A DNA stretch of 53,895 bases from Symsagittifera roscoffensis (lineage: Eukaryota; Xenacoelomorpha; Acoela; Convolutidae). Below, in pieces: positions 1-10,708 of the stretch (the stretch's first letter is position 1; every line of letters starts with the position of its first letter). Both the position numbers and the translations under genes were made by a program. Location: NCBI RefSeq assembly GCF_963678635.1, contig NW_026970622.1:1-53895 (forward strand). Direction: 5' to 3'. Below the pieces are notes generated by a model, which saw only the letters and a program-made list of their open reading frames with translations, made no database searches and was not told the origin of the DNA.

Positions 1-61
1 CGAACTTACTCCACTAGTCCATCATATCACCCAAGCAAAAAAACATGAAAGTTTCAAAAAT
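1..61. other. Left flank, unassigned
   Basis: Short sequence outside the 3' LTR of copy 1. It has no coding sign and no match to the other parts of the window that I could see. It ends in an A-rich stretch directly before the LTR terminus. The last bases (aaaat) do not form a clean target-site duplication with the bases after the other LTR (aatta). Confidence 0.4.
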
Positions 62-259
62 TGTAACATTCGCCCGGAAGATACATATCGACGGAAAATA
101 AAACTAAGTCCTAAGACGACTGGCTAACGTCTAAACAGAGCTTTATATGCTTTTCACTGTCTCTACCAAGCCAGTACTTTTCGGTGGTCTTTTCTAACAT
201 CGGGTCGACAAAAAACGTTACTGCTTTCGGCTTCGGTCAAAACACTCAAATTAACTTAA
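62..259 (-). repeat. 3' LTR of copy 1, U5-side part
   Basis: This part starts TGTAACATTCGCCCGG and matches 26331 onward with about one mismatch in 190 bases. It is cut at the sequence ttaacttaa by the Penelope-like element and resumes at 2849. Confidence 0.92.
251..259. repeat. 9-bp target-site duplication of the PLE
   Basis: The 9-mer ttaacttaa at 251-259 is repeated at 2849-2857 on the far side of the insertion. The uninterrupted LTR at 26331-27224 has it once, which confirms that it is a target duplication. Confidence 0.88.
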
Positions 260-288
260 GAATTTTTTAAAATTGTTAATTCAAACGT

Positions 289-313
289 TTTCGCACATTT
301 TGTGCATCGTCAG
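289..313 (-). other. Hammerhead-like core motif in the PLE tail
   Basis: On the minus strand the sequence reads CTGACGA, then a 5-bp hairpin GCACA/TGTGC with an AAA loop, then GAAA. This matches the CUGANGA - stem II - GAAA core of hammerhead ribozymes, apart from one extra U before stem II. Hammerhead motifs are known in PLEs. I could not find convincing stem III pairing or a cleavage site, so this may be a decayed or truncated copy, or chance. Confidence 0.3.
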
Positions 314-563
314 GATATAAAATTTTTTATTTACAATAAAATGATCAAAGATCATGTATGAAATCCAAAAAGAACATGTTAGAAATTTTTAACCAATCAC
401 ATTCTTACATCTGTTATTACGTAATCATTATTTCATCGATTATGACAATTTCCATATTTTTTTGTTACTTGAGTCATAATTTTTTGATTTGATGTTTTAT
501 CCAAACTGACATGTCAGTTTATTTTTTCAAAAATTGCAATTTTTAGTCATGTTTAAACATGTA

Positions 564-2714
564 CTATAATTTTAATGTCAGCTCCCTGCTCCTGAACTCC
601 TCGCGCGTGTTAATTCTGGGGCGTTCTTTCCAAATATGTAAGGCCTCCAGAGTGAGGAGTTTCTGTATGTTACTTGATTGATCTATAATCTCAGACTTAA
701 GCTCAGCGCTCTTACCATCCCTGTCACATTCTCTCAAATGTTGCCCTACTGGCGAATCTTCCTTGTGATGCTCTTCAATCCGCGTGGTCAAATGCCGGAC
801 CGTTTGTCCAACATAGGTGGAATTACTTCCACTACATGTGAGCTTGTAGACCACTCTGGATTTCAAATCTTTCGCAAAGGGAGATTTAAGGGACGGTAGG
901 CAAGTCTTGAGCTTTCTCGTAGTAAATATCACTTGGGCTCCGGCGTTTTGACGCAGTTTGGCAGCAAACCACTCCGATGCATTACCCCGGTATTGTAATG
1001 TTATAATGGGTGCACTGACCTTTAAAGGATCTTCCTTGACTGATGTTACCGTTGTTCGTGTGTCAGTTTTTCGGTCGATGATCTTATTCAACGTTCTTAA
1101 TACGACACCATCTGACCATTTTTCAGGGTATTGATTATCCACCCATTGTTCTTTATTAATCTTCATTGCCTTGTCAAAATTTTCCCATGTTGATGCACTT
1201 CTAAAAATCCGATGAACAGTACCCTCAACTACATTGCGTTTATATTGCAATGGAGCGCAGCTTCTGAAGTTAAGGATAGTCCCAGTATCCGTTGGTTTTT
1301 GATACCATCCACATGTTACCTTTTTTCGTGAGTCCACATTAATGTTCAAATCTAGAAAGGCTAAGTCTCCGTTCGAATCCGGATTTTCGATAGTGAATTG
1401 TAAGTTGGGGTGGAGCTCATTAGCTGCTTTTAACACTATATCTGGATCCCCCTTTACCGACCTCACTATATCATCTACATATCTTAGGAACGCTTTGACA
1501 TTTTCTGTTGGTTTTTCTTGATCTCGCTGCTCTTTACATCTCTTACAATACCAAACCATTTCTGAGATTTGCTCATATTCTTTGTCTGATACATTACTAC
1601 ACTTTAAATGGTACCAATTTAAACAAGCTTCGCATTCGATCCCCTTACTTCTGTATGTTACCCTCCGCTCGCAATCAGGGCATAGGCCATTCCAGTTTTC
1701 ATTTAGCTGTGTCAACGCAGTTACTTCCTTCATTAATGCATATTCGTACTCCTTTAGCCATAAATTGGCAAGAATGACAGCAAGGGATGCACCCATTGCC
1801 AACCCATCCTTTTGTACGTACCATAAACCATTGCATTTGAAGTGCACCTTACTTACAGCCATGTTCAACAATTTCTTCATAGTTCCGCGTGCCAGTTTAG
1901 GAGGACTAGTTTGTTCGTACAGTTTCCTCAGTGCTATATCTATTGCCTCCTTCAGTGGGACATTAGTGTACAAACTTTTGACATCCAGGGAGATAATACT
2001 CTCATTATAGTCTAGATCTATGTTCTCTATGATCTCCCGGGCCATTTGTGTGTTTGTCTCAATGTTTGCCCCCTCAATGTTGTCAAAAAATTTGGCCAAA
2101 GTTTTATTTAGATGTTCATATGAGCTCCCTGGCAGTGACAGTACGGGACGGAGAGGGGTTCCTTTCTTATGTACTTTAGCCAATCCATATAATCGAGCTG
2201 GCTGCCCTCCCGTGGACCTAAGCCTACTATACAGTGCCTCATCGATCTCATCTTTCTTTTTCATGGCCAACAGTTCTTTGTTGATGTCTTTCTCAATTTT
2301 CATAACAACACTATCAGTTAAACCTGGTTTTTTGCTAAATTGTTCCGATTGCAGCAGCTCAGTTAGTTTAGCCTCATATGTCGTTTTCTTCATTACACAG
2401 AAGCCAACACCTTTATCGAATGGGACTGCCAAGAGACCATTGTCCTTCAAATACTTCCTGGCTTTCTCAATCCCTCTATCCGACGGTGTTTGCCGCACAC
2501 GTTTAGCGTATGATTTTGCAGCAGCTTCAATTTCACATAATTTTTCACCTGGTACCTTTTGCGATTTAAGCTCAGATAAAAAATTATCAATGTCCGCAAG
2601 AAAGTGGAAACGATCCCTCACCGGGTGCTTTGGGCCAAAACCTAACACTTCATGAACCCACTTGGGTAGCTCAATGCCATCTAGTGCTCTGACCGATTTG
2701 TCATTCACTTTCAT
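564..2714 (-). CDS. Penelope-like RT with internal PHD finger and GIY-YIG endonuclease
   Basis: This 716-codon intact ORF would copy and insert the element by target-primed reverse transcription. RT motifs in order: the finger region GLAKVHKKGTPLRP near 176, motif A SLDVKSLYTNVP near 243, motif B DGLAMGASLAVILANL near 303, and the catalytic YVDD near 412. Between motifs B and C lies a Cys/His cluster, about 345-393 (CPDC, CEAC, WYHLKC, WYCKRC), of PHD-finger type that could read histone tails. The C-terminus, about 618-705, has the GIY-YIG pattern VVYKLTC...STYVGQT with a following R and EH. The ATG at 2714 is the first in frame, but homologous residues seem to lie upstream of it, so the true N-terminus may be lost. 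The ORF shows no internal stop, unlike everything around it. Confidence 0.88.
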   Translation of the reverse strand: MKVNDKSVRALDGIELPKWVHEVLGFGPKHPVRDRFHFLADIDNFLSELKSQKVPGEKLCEIEAAAKSYAKRVRQTPSDRGIEKARKYLKDNGLLAVPFDKGVGFCVMKKTTYEAKLTELLQSEQFSKKPGLTDSVVMKIEKDINKELLAMKKKDEIDEALYSRLRSTGGQPARLYGLAKVHKKGTPLRPVLSLPGSSYEHLNKTLAKFFDNIEGANIETNTQMAREIIENIDLDYNESIISLDVKSLYTNVPLKEAIDIALRKLYEQTSPPKLARGTMKKLLNMAVSKVHFKCNGLWYVQKDGLAMGASLAVILANLWLKEYEYALMKEVTALTQLNENWNGLCPDCERRVTYRSKGIECEACLNWYHLKCSNVSDKEYEQISEMVWYCKRCKEQRDQEKPTENVKAFLRYVDDIVRSVKGDPDIVLKAANELHPNLQFTIENPDSNGDLAFLDLNINVDSRKKVTCGWYQKPTDTGTILNFRSCAPLQYKRNVVEGTVHRIFRSASTWENFDKAMKINKEQWVDNQYPEKWSDGVVLRTLNKIIDRKTDTRTTVTSVKEDPLKVSAPIITLQYRGNASEWFAAKLRQNAGAQVIFTTRKLKTCLPSLKSPFAKDLKSRVVYKLTCSGSNSTYVGQTVRHLTTRIEEHHKEDSPVGQHLRECDRDGKSAELKSEIIDQSSNIQKLLTLEALHIWKERPRINTREEFRSRELTLKL

Positions 2715-2848
2715 TAACGGTCTGTCCTGCCGCTCTGCTAGCTTTTTTAACTTCTTTTCATGTCTATCCTTGATGTCATGGATAGCAATTCTAGCCTGGA
2801 GCTTTAGATAAAATGCTATTGAGGGTCACCATTGTTCATCTGTCTAGC

Positions 2849-3587
2849 TTAACTTAATTACATGCAGAAATAGTGAGCTCATGGCTGGGTCTCAGTATCC
2901 CCAGACCACGAAGTCACTCCTAAAAACAGGGTTATTACTATTTATTATTTTACTATTGTTTTTGTTCAGTAGATAAAAATCATCATCTCCATCGAAGATG
3001 GATCAACCCTTTCCCCCAACTCCTAGCTTCTCATCCTTATCAAAATGAATCCAGTTGTTAATTAAATTCAAATCAGGACATGACAGGAAGCTAAAAGTTT
3101 ATATAAAAGGATAAAAGTTTCATTCCCGAAACCCTTCCGGATTCTTGAATCCACTGAATCAAGCACGTTAAACTTGACTTTTCCGTAATCCGGAAGGCTG
3201 TCTTCCACCCTTCACCGTTGTTCGCAACGGCCCTGCAACTATTGTAGCGACACAATAGTTGCAACTCGGAACGTTCTCTGTCAACTCCTTGATTTGTTGT
3301 CGTTTCTTGACCACAATTTCTGTTCTTCTCGCAATCGCTACTAATATTGTTCTGTTTCCTTTTAGCTTTTCTGCCAAAATGGCCGTTTCTGATGTTTCTC
3401 AGAAATGTTACGTCATCACTTCGAAAATTTAAAATTTTAAAATACGGGAATATCCTGACCTTCACCGTTCTGCTGATCATCCGAATAACGTCGTTAATCC
3501 TTCAAAATCATTTACTCGGAAGGTTCACTGCTAAAATTTCGAAATCTGCAGAGATTGCATTTTGGAACATTCTGGTCGAATGTCACA
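2849..3587 (-). repeat. 3' LTR of copy 1, U3-side part
   Basis: This continues the LTR after the PLE and matches 26520-27224 with few differences. It ends CGAATGTCACA at 3587. It keeps about 35-40 bp near 3212-3252 (with an inverted ttgtagcgacacaa piece) that the 5' LTR lacks. It holds the TATA-like box near 3100 and the paired CCTTCCGGATT/AATCCGGAAGG motifs. Confidence 0.9.
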
Positions 3588-3600
3588 CACTCCCCGGACA
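3588..3600 (-). other. Polypurine tract of copy 1
   Basis: Immediately 5' of the 3' LTR in element sense, the minus strand reads TGTCCGGGGAGTG followed by TGTGACATTCG. A G-rich run abutting the LTR start is the usual plus-strand DNA priming site. The same GGGGAGT run precedes the LTR of copy 2 (33673-33687). Confidence 0.6.
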
Positions 3601-4408
3601 GTCCGGTCAATGTCCTCATTGAATCACGCAATGCTCGTAAAATAGATACAGTGTCATCGAACAGAATTTACAAAATGCACGAAATTACTTTTATCCACGT
3701 CACATCGACTCACTGCAGAATATAATTGGCATCATACCACATCACTATAGCCTTCAAACTCTTTCTTTAATCTGCACATTGAGGATATGACCTAAGATAA
3801 AACATATTTTCTGACTTCCAATGTCAATGTCCCGATTAAAACTTTTTCTCTTACATTTAAAAGGTGTTGGTTTGCAGGACAGTCCTGCCAAACAACAAGC
3901 TAAAATTATCCTACTATGCTCCTTCCCTTCGGAAATCTTGCTTGTTATTGTCCTGAATATTAAAATTAAGAAACTCTGTGGTTAGAAAGAACAATGAAAC
4001 AATCTCCCTCTTCGAGAGATTACCCAAGCCTTCTATGTCACCACAAAGTGATCAGTTCTCCTAGCTGATTAAAAACAGTCAAGTAGGCTGGAATATTTAA
4101 ATATACTCCTTCACTCAAGCCTTTCTAAATAAATAGTAAGTGAGCGTCTCTAAAGCCACTCAACTAAAACCAAAATGCAAATTTATAAATGCAACAATTT
4201 CAAAACTCAACTAAATGTTTCAGTTTTCAATTACAACTTGGTTGCTTGGTTTCTCACTAGACTTTTTTCACACACATAAAACAATTCTGAGTTTTAACTT
4301 TTCCTTCATCACTCCTTTGCTTTCTTCTTTTTTCGTCGTTTAGAAGTTCTAGAACTTCTAAATTCTTCTAATTTTGTCTCTTTTTGCATCTTGTTTTTTG
4401 GTCATTCG
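3601..4408 (-). other. 3' UTR of copy 1
   Basis: Eight hundred bases between the last coding frame and the PPT. No conserved ORF is visible. It is collinear with 33688-34531 of copy 2 at roughly 85-90 percent, so it is a genuine part of the element. It contains a long perfect palindrome at 4339-4362. Confidence 0.75.
4339..4362. promoter_or_regulatory. 24-bp perfect palindrome with TTCTAGAA core
   Basis: A perfect 24-bp palindrome centred between 4350 and 4351, in the 3' UTR just after the last stop codon. Its core TTCTAGAA has the TTCnnGAA spacing of a heat-shock-element dimer, flanked by further GAA and TTC at one-base spacing. Copy 2 carries the same site near 34446-34465 with one mismatch. 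As RNA it could also fold as a hairpin. Confidence 0.4.
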
Positions 4409-6697
4409 TCAATGTTCCATTTCTTCCTCCTGTGATACTGACTCTGCACTCTCAGTCTCCGTGTCCTGCAACACGTCGTTAGCTATCCTGACGCTGCTGG
4501 AAGCCGTCCTCCAACACTTCTGCTCTTCTACCCTCTGTTTGCAACAAGGTAGGGGATCCACGTTAGATTCTCTGTTCCTGCAGAAGCTGTTGTGGAGACA
4601 CAACGTCACATTTCTCTCCAAATCTTCCTTTAACATCTCTGCCTTCTCCTTTCCACTACGTTCACTTGTCCTGGAAATTCTTTTCACAACGGTGGTCACT
4701 GCATCCCGATGAGTCACGAGAGCTCGCTTGAAAGCTCCTGCTCCAATGTCCAGCTGATATTCACTGTACACCCTGCCGTGCTTCGACATATGCTTTTTCG
4801 CATATTCGTACAACCATGCAGTCATGTTAGCTCTGAACCATGGCATCAATCGTTTTCTTGCGCATATCTTCTTCACTTCCATCGGAATGCTTAGAATTTT
4901 GCACATTGTCTCAAAAAGATCTAAATCTTTTAGACAATCTAATTTCCGCAACTGTTCTTTCGTCGGTGCCTCCTGTCTATTATTTTCTCTCACATGAGCT
5001 TCCAGCCATCGTATCGCCATCATAACTCCCACTATCACTATTGTTATGGGCTGTGATGAATCTGGTAAACCCATGGAGAGCAGCTCTCCAGAGTCCCAGA
5101 TCAACATCAGATTACTACGCTTGGGATACCACCAGGTCTGCAGCAAGCAGTGGCAAGGAAACTCGTCATGTGTCAACATGATGCTCCTCCAATTACGTTT
5201 TCCCGAAGCTTCCAGTAATGGTTCCACTTCCATCATCACTCGGTGGACTTTATCATTCTCATCTACTGCATTGTAATCTGTGACAGTTGATCCTCTCTGT
5301 TTCTGTCTCTCAAAGTCACTGAAGTTCCCGCTCACATATCCCATCAACTTCTTTCCTAGTGTTGACTCCAATTCTTCCTTGGTTCTCTCTGGAACTGCTG
5401 AGAACATCTTACATAGCAACTCCTAAGACTTTTCGGACATTCTCGCCAGTCTCACACACTTCGGCACTGAGAAGGCTTGATCCACGATCGTTCTCGTACT
5501 CTTTACGTCCACAGCCACGAAATGTACAGGGTATCTGCTCTTGCACATTGGAGCCAATGTTGAACCCACCAAATATCGTGCTCCTGATGGTCTACAATAA
5601 GTCTCACTGTGTCTAATGTTCATTTCCGTCTCGATTGCTTCCCTCCATTTTCCTATGTATTTCTGCTCAGTCTGCAGAACTCCAGGGAATACTTCTACAC
5701 TGATGGCTGTGACCATCTCATGTTTCTGTTCTAGATTCAATACTGACTCTAAAGAACCAAACATGCTGTAGAATCCTAGTGCAGTCACTAGATTCACCTC
5801 GGTTCCTCCATGGCAATCTGCTATCAGTTCCGTTTCTGTTCTTGCTTTCATCACTACGTTTCCAAACAATACCGTCAATTGCTTGTGTTGTTTCTCCAGG
5901 GTCTTCACACAGTCCAGACCTCCACAAACGTGACCCTCCAGTCCACAGACTTCCGCCAGACAGCTACCAGGTTTGACCACGTCTTCTGGTCCCCAGCCAG
6001 GCAACTCCACTTTATCTTCTCCGTTGCTCTTAGAGGCCGTTATCATCACATTATATATGATGTTGAGGTCACGCAGGTTACAGTCTGCATTCAGTTCCCT
6101 CTGCACGTCTTGTGTCGCTCGCAATATCGAGTCAGCGTTGGTACTAGGACACCATGTTGGCCTCATCATTTCCCACACTGCCATCAAGCTCGTTCTCAGT
6201 AATTCATCTGAGAATCCCAACCCAAACTCCACTCTTTTGTCGGATTTTGGTACTGAAGGTGCAGTCACCTCTTCTTCCAAGACCAGTCCCAATCTGGCCT
6301 GTGGATTGTTAACGCTCTTAATCGTTACAATTCTGGACGTCCAGAATCTTAGCAACACCTCCTGCTCGTAATCGAAGAAGCAATCGCGTAATTCTTCACT
6401 CAGGAAAGGGTTGTACGCTATCCCTATGATCCCGGATACGTAGCTATACGATTTCTTCTTGATCGGTCCACAGTATTCACTGGATTTCGGCAATGCCCCC
6501 ATAGATTCTTTAGCGAGTCTCAGCTCCTTGTTTGAGAATCTCCTGATTTCGTCTATCTTTCTCATGGGTTCTAATTCCTCGGGTTCTTTCATGTTCACCC
6601 TCATCGGTTTACTTTGCTGCATATCCAGCAGTGCTAGCAAGAATAAGGCTTTCGCTCGCTCATCGCCTTCCCTCAACATCTTAACACAAGTGTTCAA
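4409..6697 (-). pseudogene. Second polyprotein, C-terminal segment (unknown function)
   Basis: Two open stretches (6697-5423 and 5419-4409) lie in the same frame and are separated by a single TAG at 5423-5425. Copy 2 has a TAC tyrosine codon there and reads straight through (35355-35669), so the stop is a copy-specific nonsense change. Together they give about 760 residues. I recognise no family. Visible features are many conserved Cys in the middle (for example ELNADCNLRDLNIIYN and VCGLEGHVCGGLDCVK), a short hydrophobic helix ITIVIVGVMMAIRWL in the last third, and a Glu-rich C-terminus. There is no signal peptide or clear transmembrane anchor, so it does not look like a normal envelope protein. 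Confidence 0.7.
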
Positions 6698-8487
6698 TGC
6701 AGGTACTGAAATCTGCTTTATCAGAAATCGAATGAAACAGAGAGCGTCTCTCCGCTTCGCTCACGCTACTGCTGCTCCCTCTTGGACTATCAGATCCCTC
6801 AGGTTCGTCATAAGGAAACCTTCTCCTCTTTTGACCTCTTCCTTTCTTCTGAATCATATTCTTCGCGAGTCAGTCCCATCATGCACCAGGCAAACCTGAG
6901 TTGTAACTCTGTTCTTATGTAAGGTACTGTCACGAGAGCATGTATTTTTGGCGTAGTCCTCATTTCTTCTTCGAAATACCTTAATATCACTGCTTTCCAT
7001 GGAAGGCTCACCAACTGCTCCATCGTTTCTGCCTGCATGTCGGACGACGCTAAAGTCCCGTACGCCTTCTGCTTGAGGGTGGTGCCTTGCAACATCGTTT
7101 CCAGATAACCCTCCATGGCTTTTTCGTCTTCCAGGGCCATCACATACCCTCTAGCCGAGTTTCGGTATTCCATCATCTCCATGTATCCACCGGTGGGTTC
7201 ATCTATCGACACAGTCTCCGACACTGTTAGTCGGTTATATTCCACTGGTATTATTTGTCCTGCGACACTTCCCTTTCCGTGATTCATGGGAGATGGCTTA
7301 AAGTCTTTCATTTTGCTCTCTCCACATTGGCTGAGTATCTCCATTTCTAAGGTTGCTCCAGTCAGAGTGCGGTCACTCCTTTTGGATTTATAACCTGTTG
7401 ACTTTATCCCCGCCATGAGAATGGGTGGCTCCATCGCTACATCAGTTAACATTTTATCTGTGCCAGGCAGTTGATAATCACCTTGCCCCAAATGCATGAC
7501 TTCCTCGACTCGTTTCCTTTTCGCTGAGTTAACAGCTTTCATCGATATCTCCGAATCCACCTTCGTCTTTCCGACTCTCCTCGGTATCACTCTGCTGCCC
7601 AACTTCATTTTCATTGCATTGATTTTATCAATCACCAATTTTGATCGCATCGTCCCTCTCCTGGTTCTTGACAGATACACCACCTCTCCTTTATCGTCCT
7701 GCGGTGTCATCTTGATGGGAGAATTCGCTTCACTTTCATCAGTGGCCGAGTCGATCAACAACTCACTCAGTCTCCCTTCACAATCATCAAGCTTGTCAAG
7801 GACTTCCCTCGTCAAGGGTTGGTTGAGACCCGTTTTCAGAATGGACTGGGTCCCATAGCTCTGAACCACGGTCCAGACTTCTTCCATAAACGCCACTCTG
7901 TCCAATTTGCATCCCGTCCTACTCTCGTGGTCTCGGTGATTTACTTCCCATTCTTCTTCGGGCAGCGTTCCCAAGAAAGGTACTCTGGCTGAGGCCTCTA
8001 TTTTTCTTCTTCTAGGTGATTCCATGAGGATTCTTTGGTCATTATTTCTTGAATTGCCAGGAGAGCTGCTCTCCGGCGTTTTCCGTTTCATTTCCATAAA
8101 GGCTGACGGAGGCTCCAGTGTCGGGATGCCTTCATCCGCTGGCTCAGTCGTTTCCAACGTATCTGCATTGTTCTCAAGATCACTGAAGATATTGAAATCC
8201 AGGCTGGATGTTCCTCCTGTCGATGCCCTGTCGTCTTCCCCACCAGCTTGATCTTGTTGCATGGGTTCTTCGGTTCGACGGCTTCCTCCCTGTCCGTCAT
8301 CTCTTTCTGACTTATCCTTGTTCGAGCTCGATGGTCCTTTTTCATCATTGTCGGCTTCTTCCGGGAATCTCGGTATGAGCAATGTACCGGCCGATCTATC
8401 TTCCTCTTCTCCATGGACCACTTTGATTTCTTCGCAGCCGAAGGGTGCTAGGAAGGTTCTCGTCTGCAGTATTCCTCCTACTTTCAT
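6698..8487 (-). pseudogene. Second polyprotein, acidic middle segment (unknown function)
   Basis: About 560 open codons (8487-6808) continue in another frame to join the segment below near 6800, which implies a small frameshift in copy 1. The upstream junction at 8484-8487 is also a frameshift, because copy 2 reads through it in one frame (37166-39730). The first third is rich in Ser, Asp and Glu and looks disordered. A Lys/Arg-rich patch (SPRRRKIEASARVP) and a folded-looking region with VAFMEEVWTVVQSYGTQS follow. I recognise no domain. Copy 2 lacks about 530 bp equivalent to 6647-7180. Confidence 0.65.
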
Positions 8488-9848
8488 CTCCTTTTCACAC
8501 CAGTCAGGATTATTGAGGCTTCAGGCAGTTCGGTCCTGCCTCTCATCCTCATCGGAGCTAAGCCTAATCCCAACCATTCCTCGTCAAATTTCCCAGGCTT
8601 GGGAGTCGCGGCGTTGCTTATTCGCCTTCTCGTTGCTTGATCCGTATATGCAAATCGTGTGTATTGTAACACGGCGGAATTTCTCCCTACAAAGTATGGA
8701 TCCATCGTTCCCACGAAATTCCCTACTCTCCTTTCATTGGTTTCGAATGCTCTCAATCTAGGAGTTTGTACCACGGAGACTGCTCCGAGCAACATCCTTC
8801 TTATCAGAGGGAATTCAGGGATTGCCTCCGGCAGCTTCTTGTAATCACCCCAGTCCTTCGTCTCTTCTCTCACTTTGTGATATGCTGCAGTGAGACGAGG
8901 CACTCTGGTTATTTCACCATTCGTTTTATCATAGGGTCTCAGATTCCAAAGCCTCGGAAACGCTTCAATGTGTCCTCTTTCTACTTCTCCCATGCGATCA
9001 CGGAAGTGGTCGTCAAAATTGATGACTGTCATCTCTGGCTCCGATATCTTCGTAAATAACAGATCTTCACTCATGAGCTCCCGCAATGTGTGCTGTTCAC
9101 ACCAGTTCAGTGTACTACCGTCCACTGCTGATATGAGGTTCAGGTGCAGCACCGACCTCCTATATGCTTCCACTTTAACGTCAGGGAACGCAAACGTGAC
9201 TGCTGTTCCATAGATCACCGTTACAAACTCCGTGATTCCTCTGATCAGCGCCAAGGGATCGGTTCTCATAGCCAAGCTCAGATCGGTTAACAGCGGCATG
9301 CCTCCAACATGTCGTCTAACATCTTCCTCTCTTTCAATCGTCTCGTCTTCTCCCGTTCCAAAGCGATTTTGTTGTAAGAGATACTGGATAAGAGTGTGTC
9401 TCAGGTCTCTTATCTTGTTCCACGAGTCCGTGGATTTCTTCATATCCAAGTTCCTCACTCTCTCTCTCTCTCTCATCTGCTCTGGACAACGTGTCAGTTT
9501 CATCAGTCCTCCCAAATTTCCGTGGGTAATTGCAATCAATGTCAGAAGTCCGTCTAGTCGCAGGTTCTGGATTCCATCAGTGAGCAGTATCGCCGGTCCT
9601 TTCACGAAACTCTCTGCTCCAAATGTCACAAACAAGGCTATTAGTTCCACTATCGACACTTCCACTACTGCTTGGAGGAATTCTTTTATCAAGTAGTGCG
9701 AGACTTTCGGGTAGACTTTTGCCAAGAAGGACGCGGTCCATCCGGCTCCCAACCCTTCCAACATGTTGTCTGTCCGTTCAAAGCCCTCCTGTCCCTTCAA
9801 TTCCTGGGTCCAGAAGGTTTCCAGAGTAATCTGACACATTCTGTTCAC
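8484..9848 (-). pseudogene. Second polyprotein, folded middle segment (unknown function)
   Basis: This 454-codon stretch is very well conserved with copy 2 at protein level, with most differences conservative. That suggests the copies diverged under selection on the protein. It begins after a frameshift at 9845-9848 (copy 2 is continuous) and ends in one at 8484. It has a moderately hydrophobic helical part (VVEVSIVELIALFVTFGAES) and conserved blocks such as LNWCEQHTLRELMSEDLLF and VINFDDHFRDRMGEVERG. There is no match to a family I know. By position it could be structural or enzymatic; I cannot say which. Confidence 0.68.
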
Positions 9849-10708
9849 AAATTCAGCGGTCTTTTCTCATTTTCCGCCAGGTTCACCTCCTTCAACAAGT
9901 AGGCATGTATCTTTGTGATCATCACGGGGCCTTGCTCAAAAGCATCTGCACCCAATGCCGCTACTCTAGGGTTCAGGTGTAGCCACTGGTTGGATTCCGG
10001 CTTGGTTCTCAGAACCATCGCCTCCAAGGGAGCTCTCGTCTCTAGTGAATTTTTCCTTCTTGTGTCTTCACCTGCCACTTCCATTGCTCGGAACCATAAG
10101 TCATTGGACATCGCCGGGATCACTCGATGGTCGTCGTCTATTACCGGTTTCAGTTTGAGCTGTCGACTGAAATTGGACAGTTCCAACCCCAGCACCTCGT
10201 CCAACACTAACATGTGTAGCGCATGGTCCTTGAGTCCTCTCATCGCGTTTGAGATATCTGACCACACTGCAGGCAGTTCAGCCTTAAGTGGCCTCAGGTT
10301 CTCCATCTCTATCATGCGATTCGGGGCTGATATGATCACATCATATTTTCCTTCCGAAAGTAAGGCCACAATCGCATACACAAATTTCAGTCCATCCGGG
10401 AGATGTGCATATCCCGGAGACAACGCGAATACTACTCTCAGTGTCACTTTAGTGAATGACCCCTCCTTCGTCGCATCCACCACTTCACCCATCGACTCAA
10501 GGATATCTTTTATCGCTGGCCATACAGCGTTCTCTGCCGTTGTAGGATCTCTGAGTCTGCTCAGAAAACCTCTACTGTGTAGATGGTCATTGATGCCAGC
10601 GAACACGATCGTAATTGGGTTCATATCCGTCTGCCTTTGCACCCCCCAATAGATATCGATTGCAGTAGGTCCAGGCCGACCGCTGCCAACATTATGACGT
10701 CCGGCCAA
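9845..10708 (-). pseudogene. Second polyprotein, second SGNH-like region
   Basis: The first residues, to about 10640, are an out-of-frame lead. The real homology starts at GVQRQTDMNPITIVFAGIND. In copy 2 the same protein runs on directly from the SGNH segment, so copy 1 has a net frameshift at about 10640-10650. The block FAGINDHLHSRG resembles the GxND block III of SGNH hydrolases, and IVANSEFVYTSKSLFWPDVI just upstream sits where block I would be, but without the GDS serine. It may be a degenerate tandem SGNH domain. The next part (SPGYAHLPDGLKFVYAIVAL) is highly conserved between copies. Confidence 0.6.

Larger units (their letters stand above)
260..2848 (-). mobile_element. Penelope-like element nested in the LTR
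   Basis: This is a 2.59-kb insertion that interrupts the copy 1 3' LTR and carries one long ORF with PLE-type RT and a C-terminal GIY-YIG endonuclease. Coding similarity seems to continue upstream of the first ATG (codons to about 2810 read as a basic helical stretch), but an in-frame TGA lies just beyond. The element is therefore probably 5' truncated, as is common for PLEs. The 3' tail (260-563) is AT-rich. Because it sits inside a nearly unmutated LTR and its ORF is open, it is probably the youngest insertion here. Confidence 0.88.

Noticed and set aside
9915-10652. Long plus-strand ORFs opposite the accessory polyprotein (for example 9915-10652, 39734-40453)
   Set aside because: They are antisense shadows of the conserved minus-strand protein; substitutions between copies respect the minus-strand codons.
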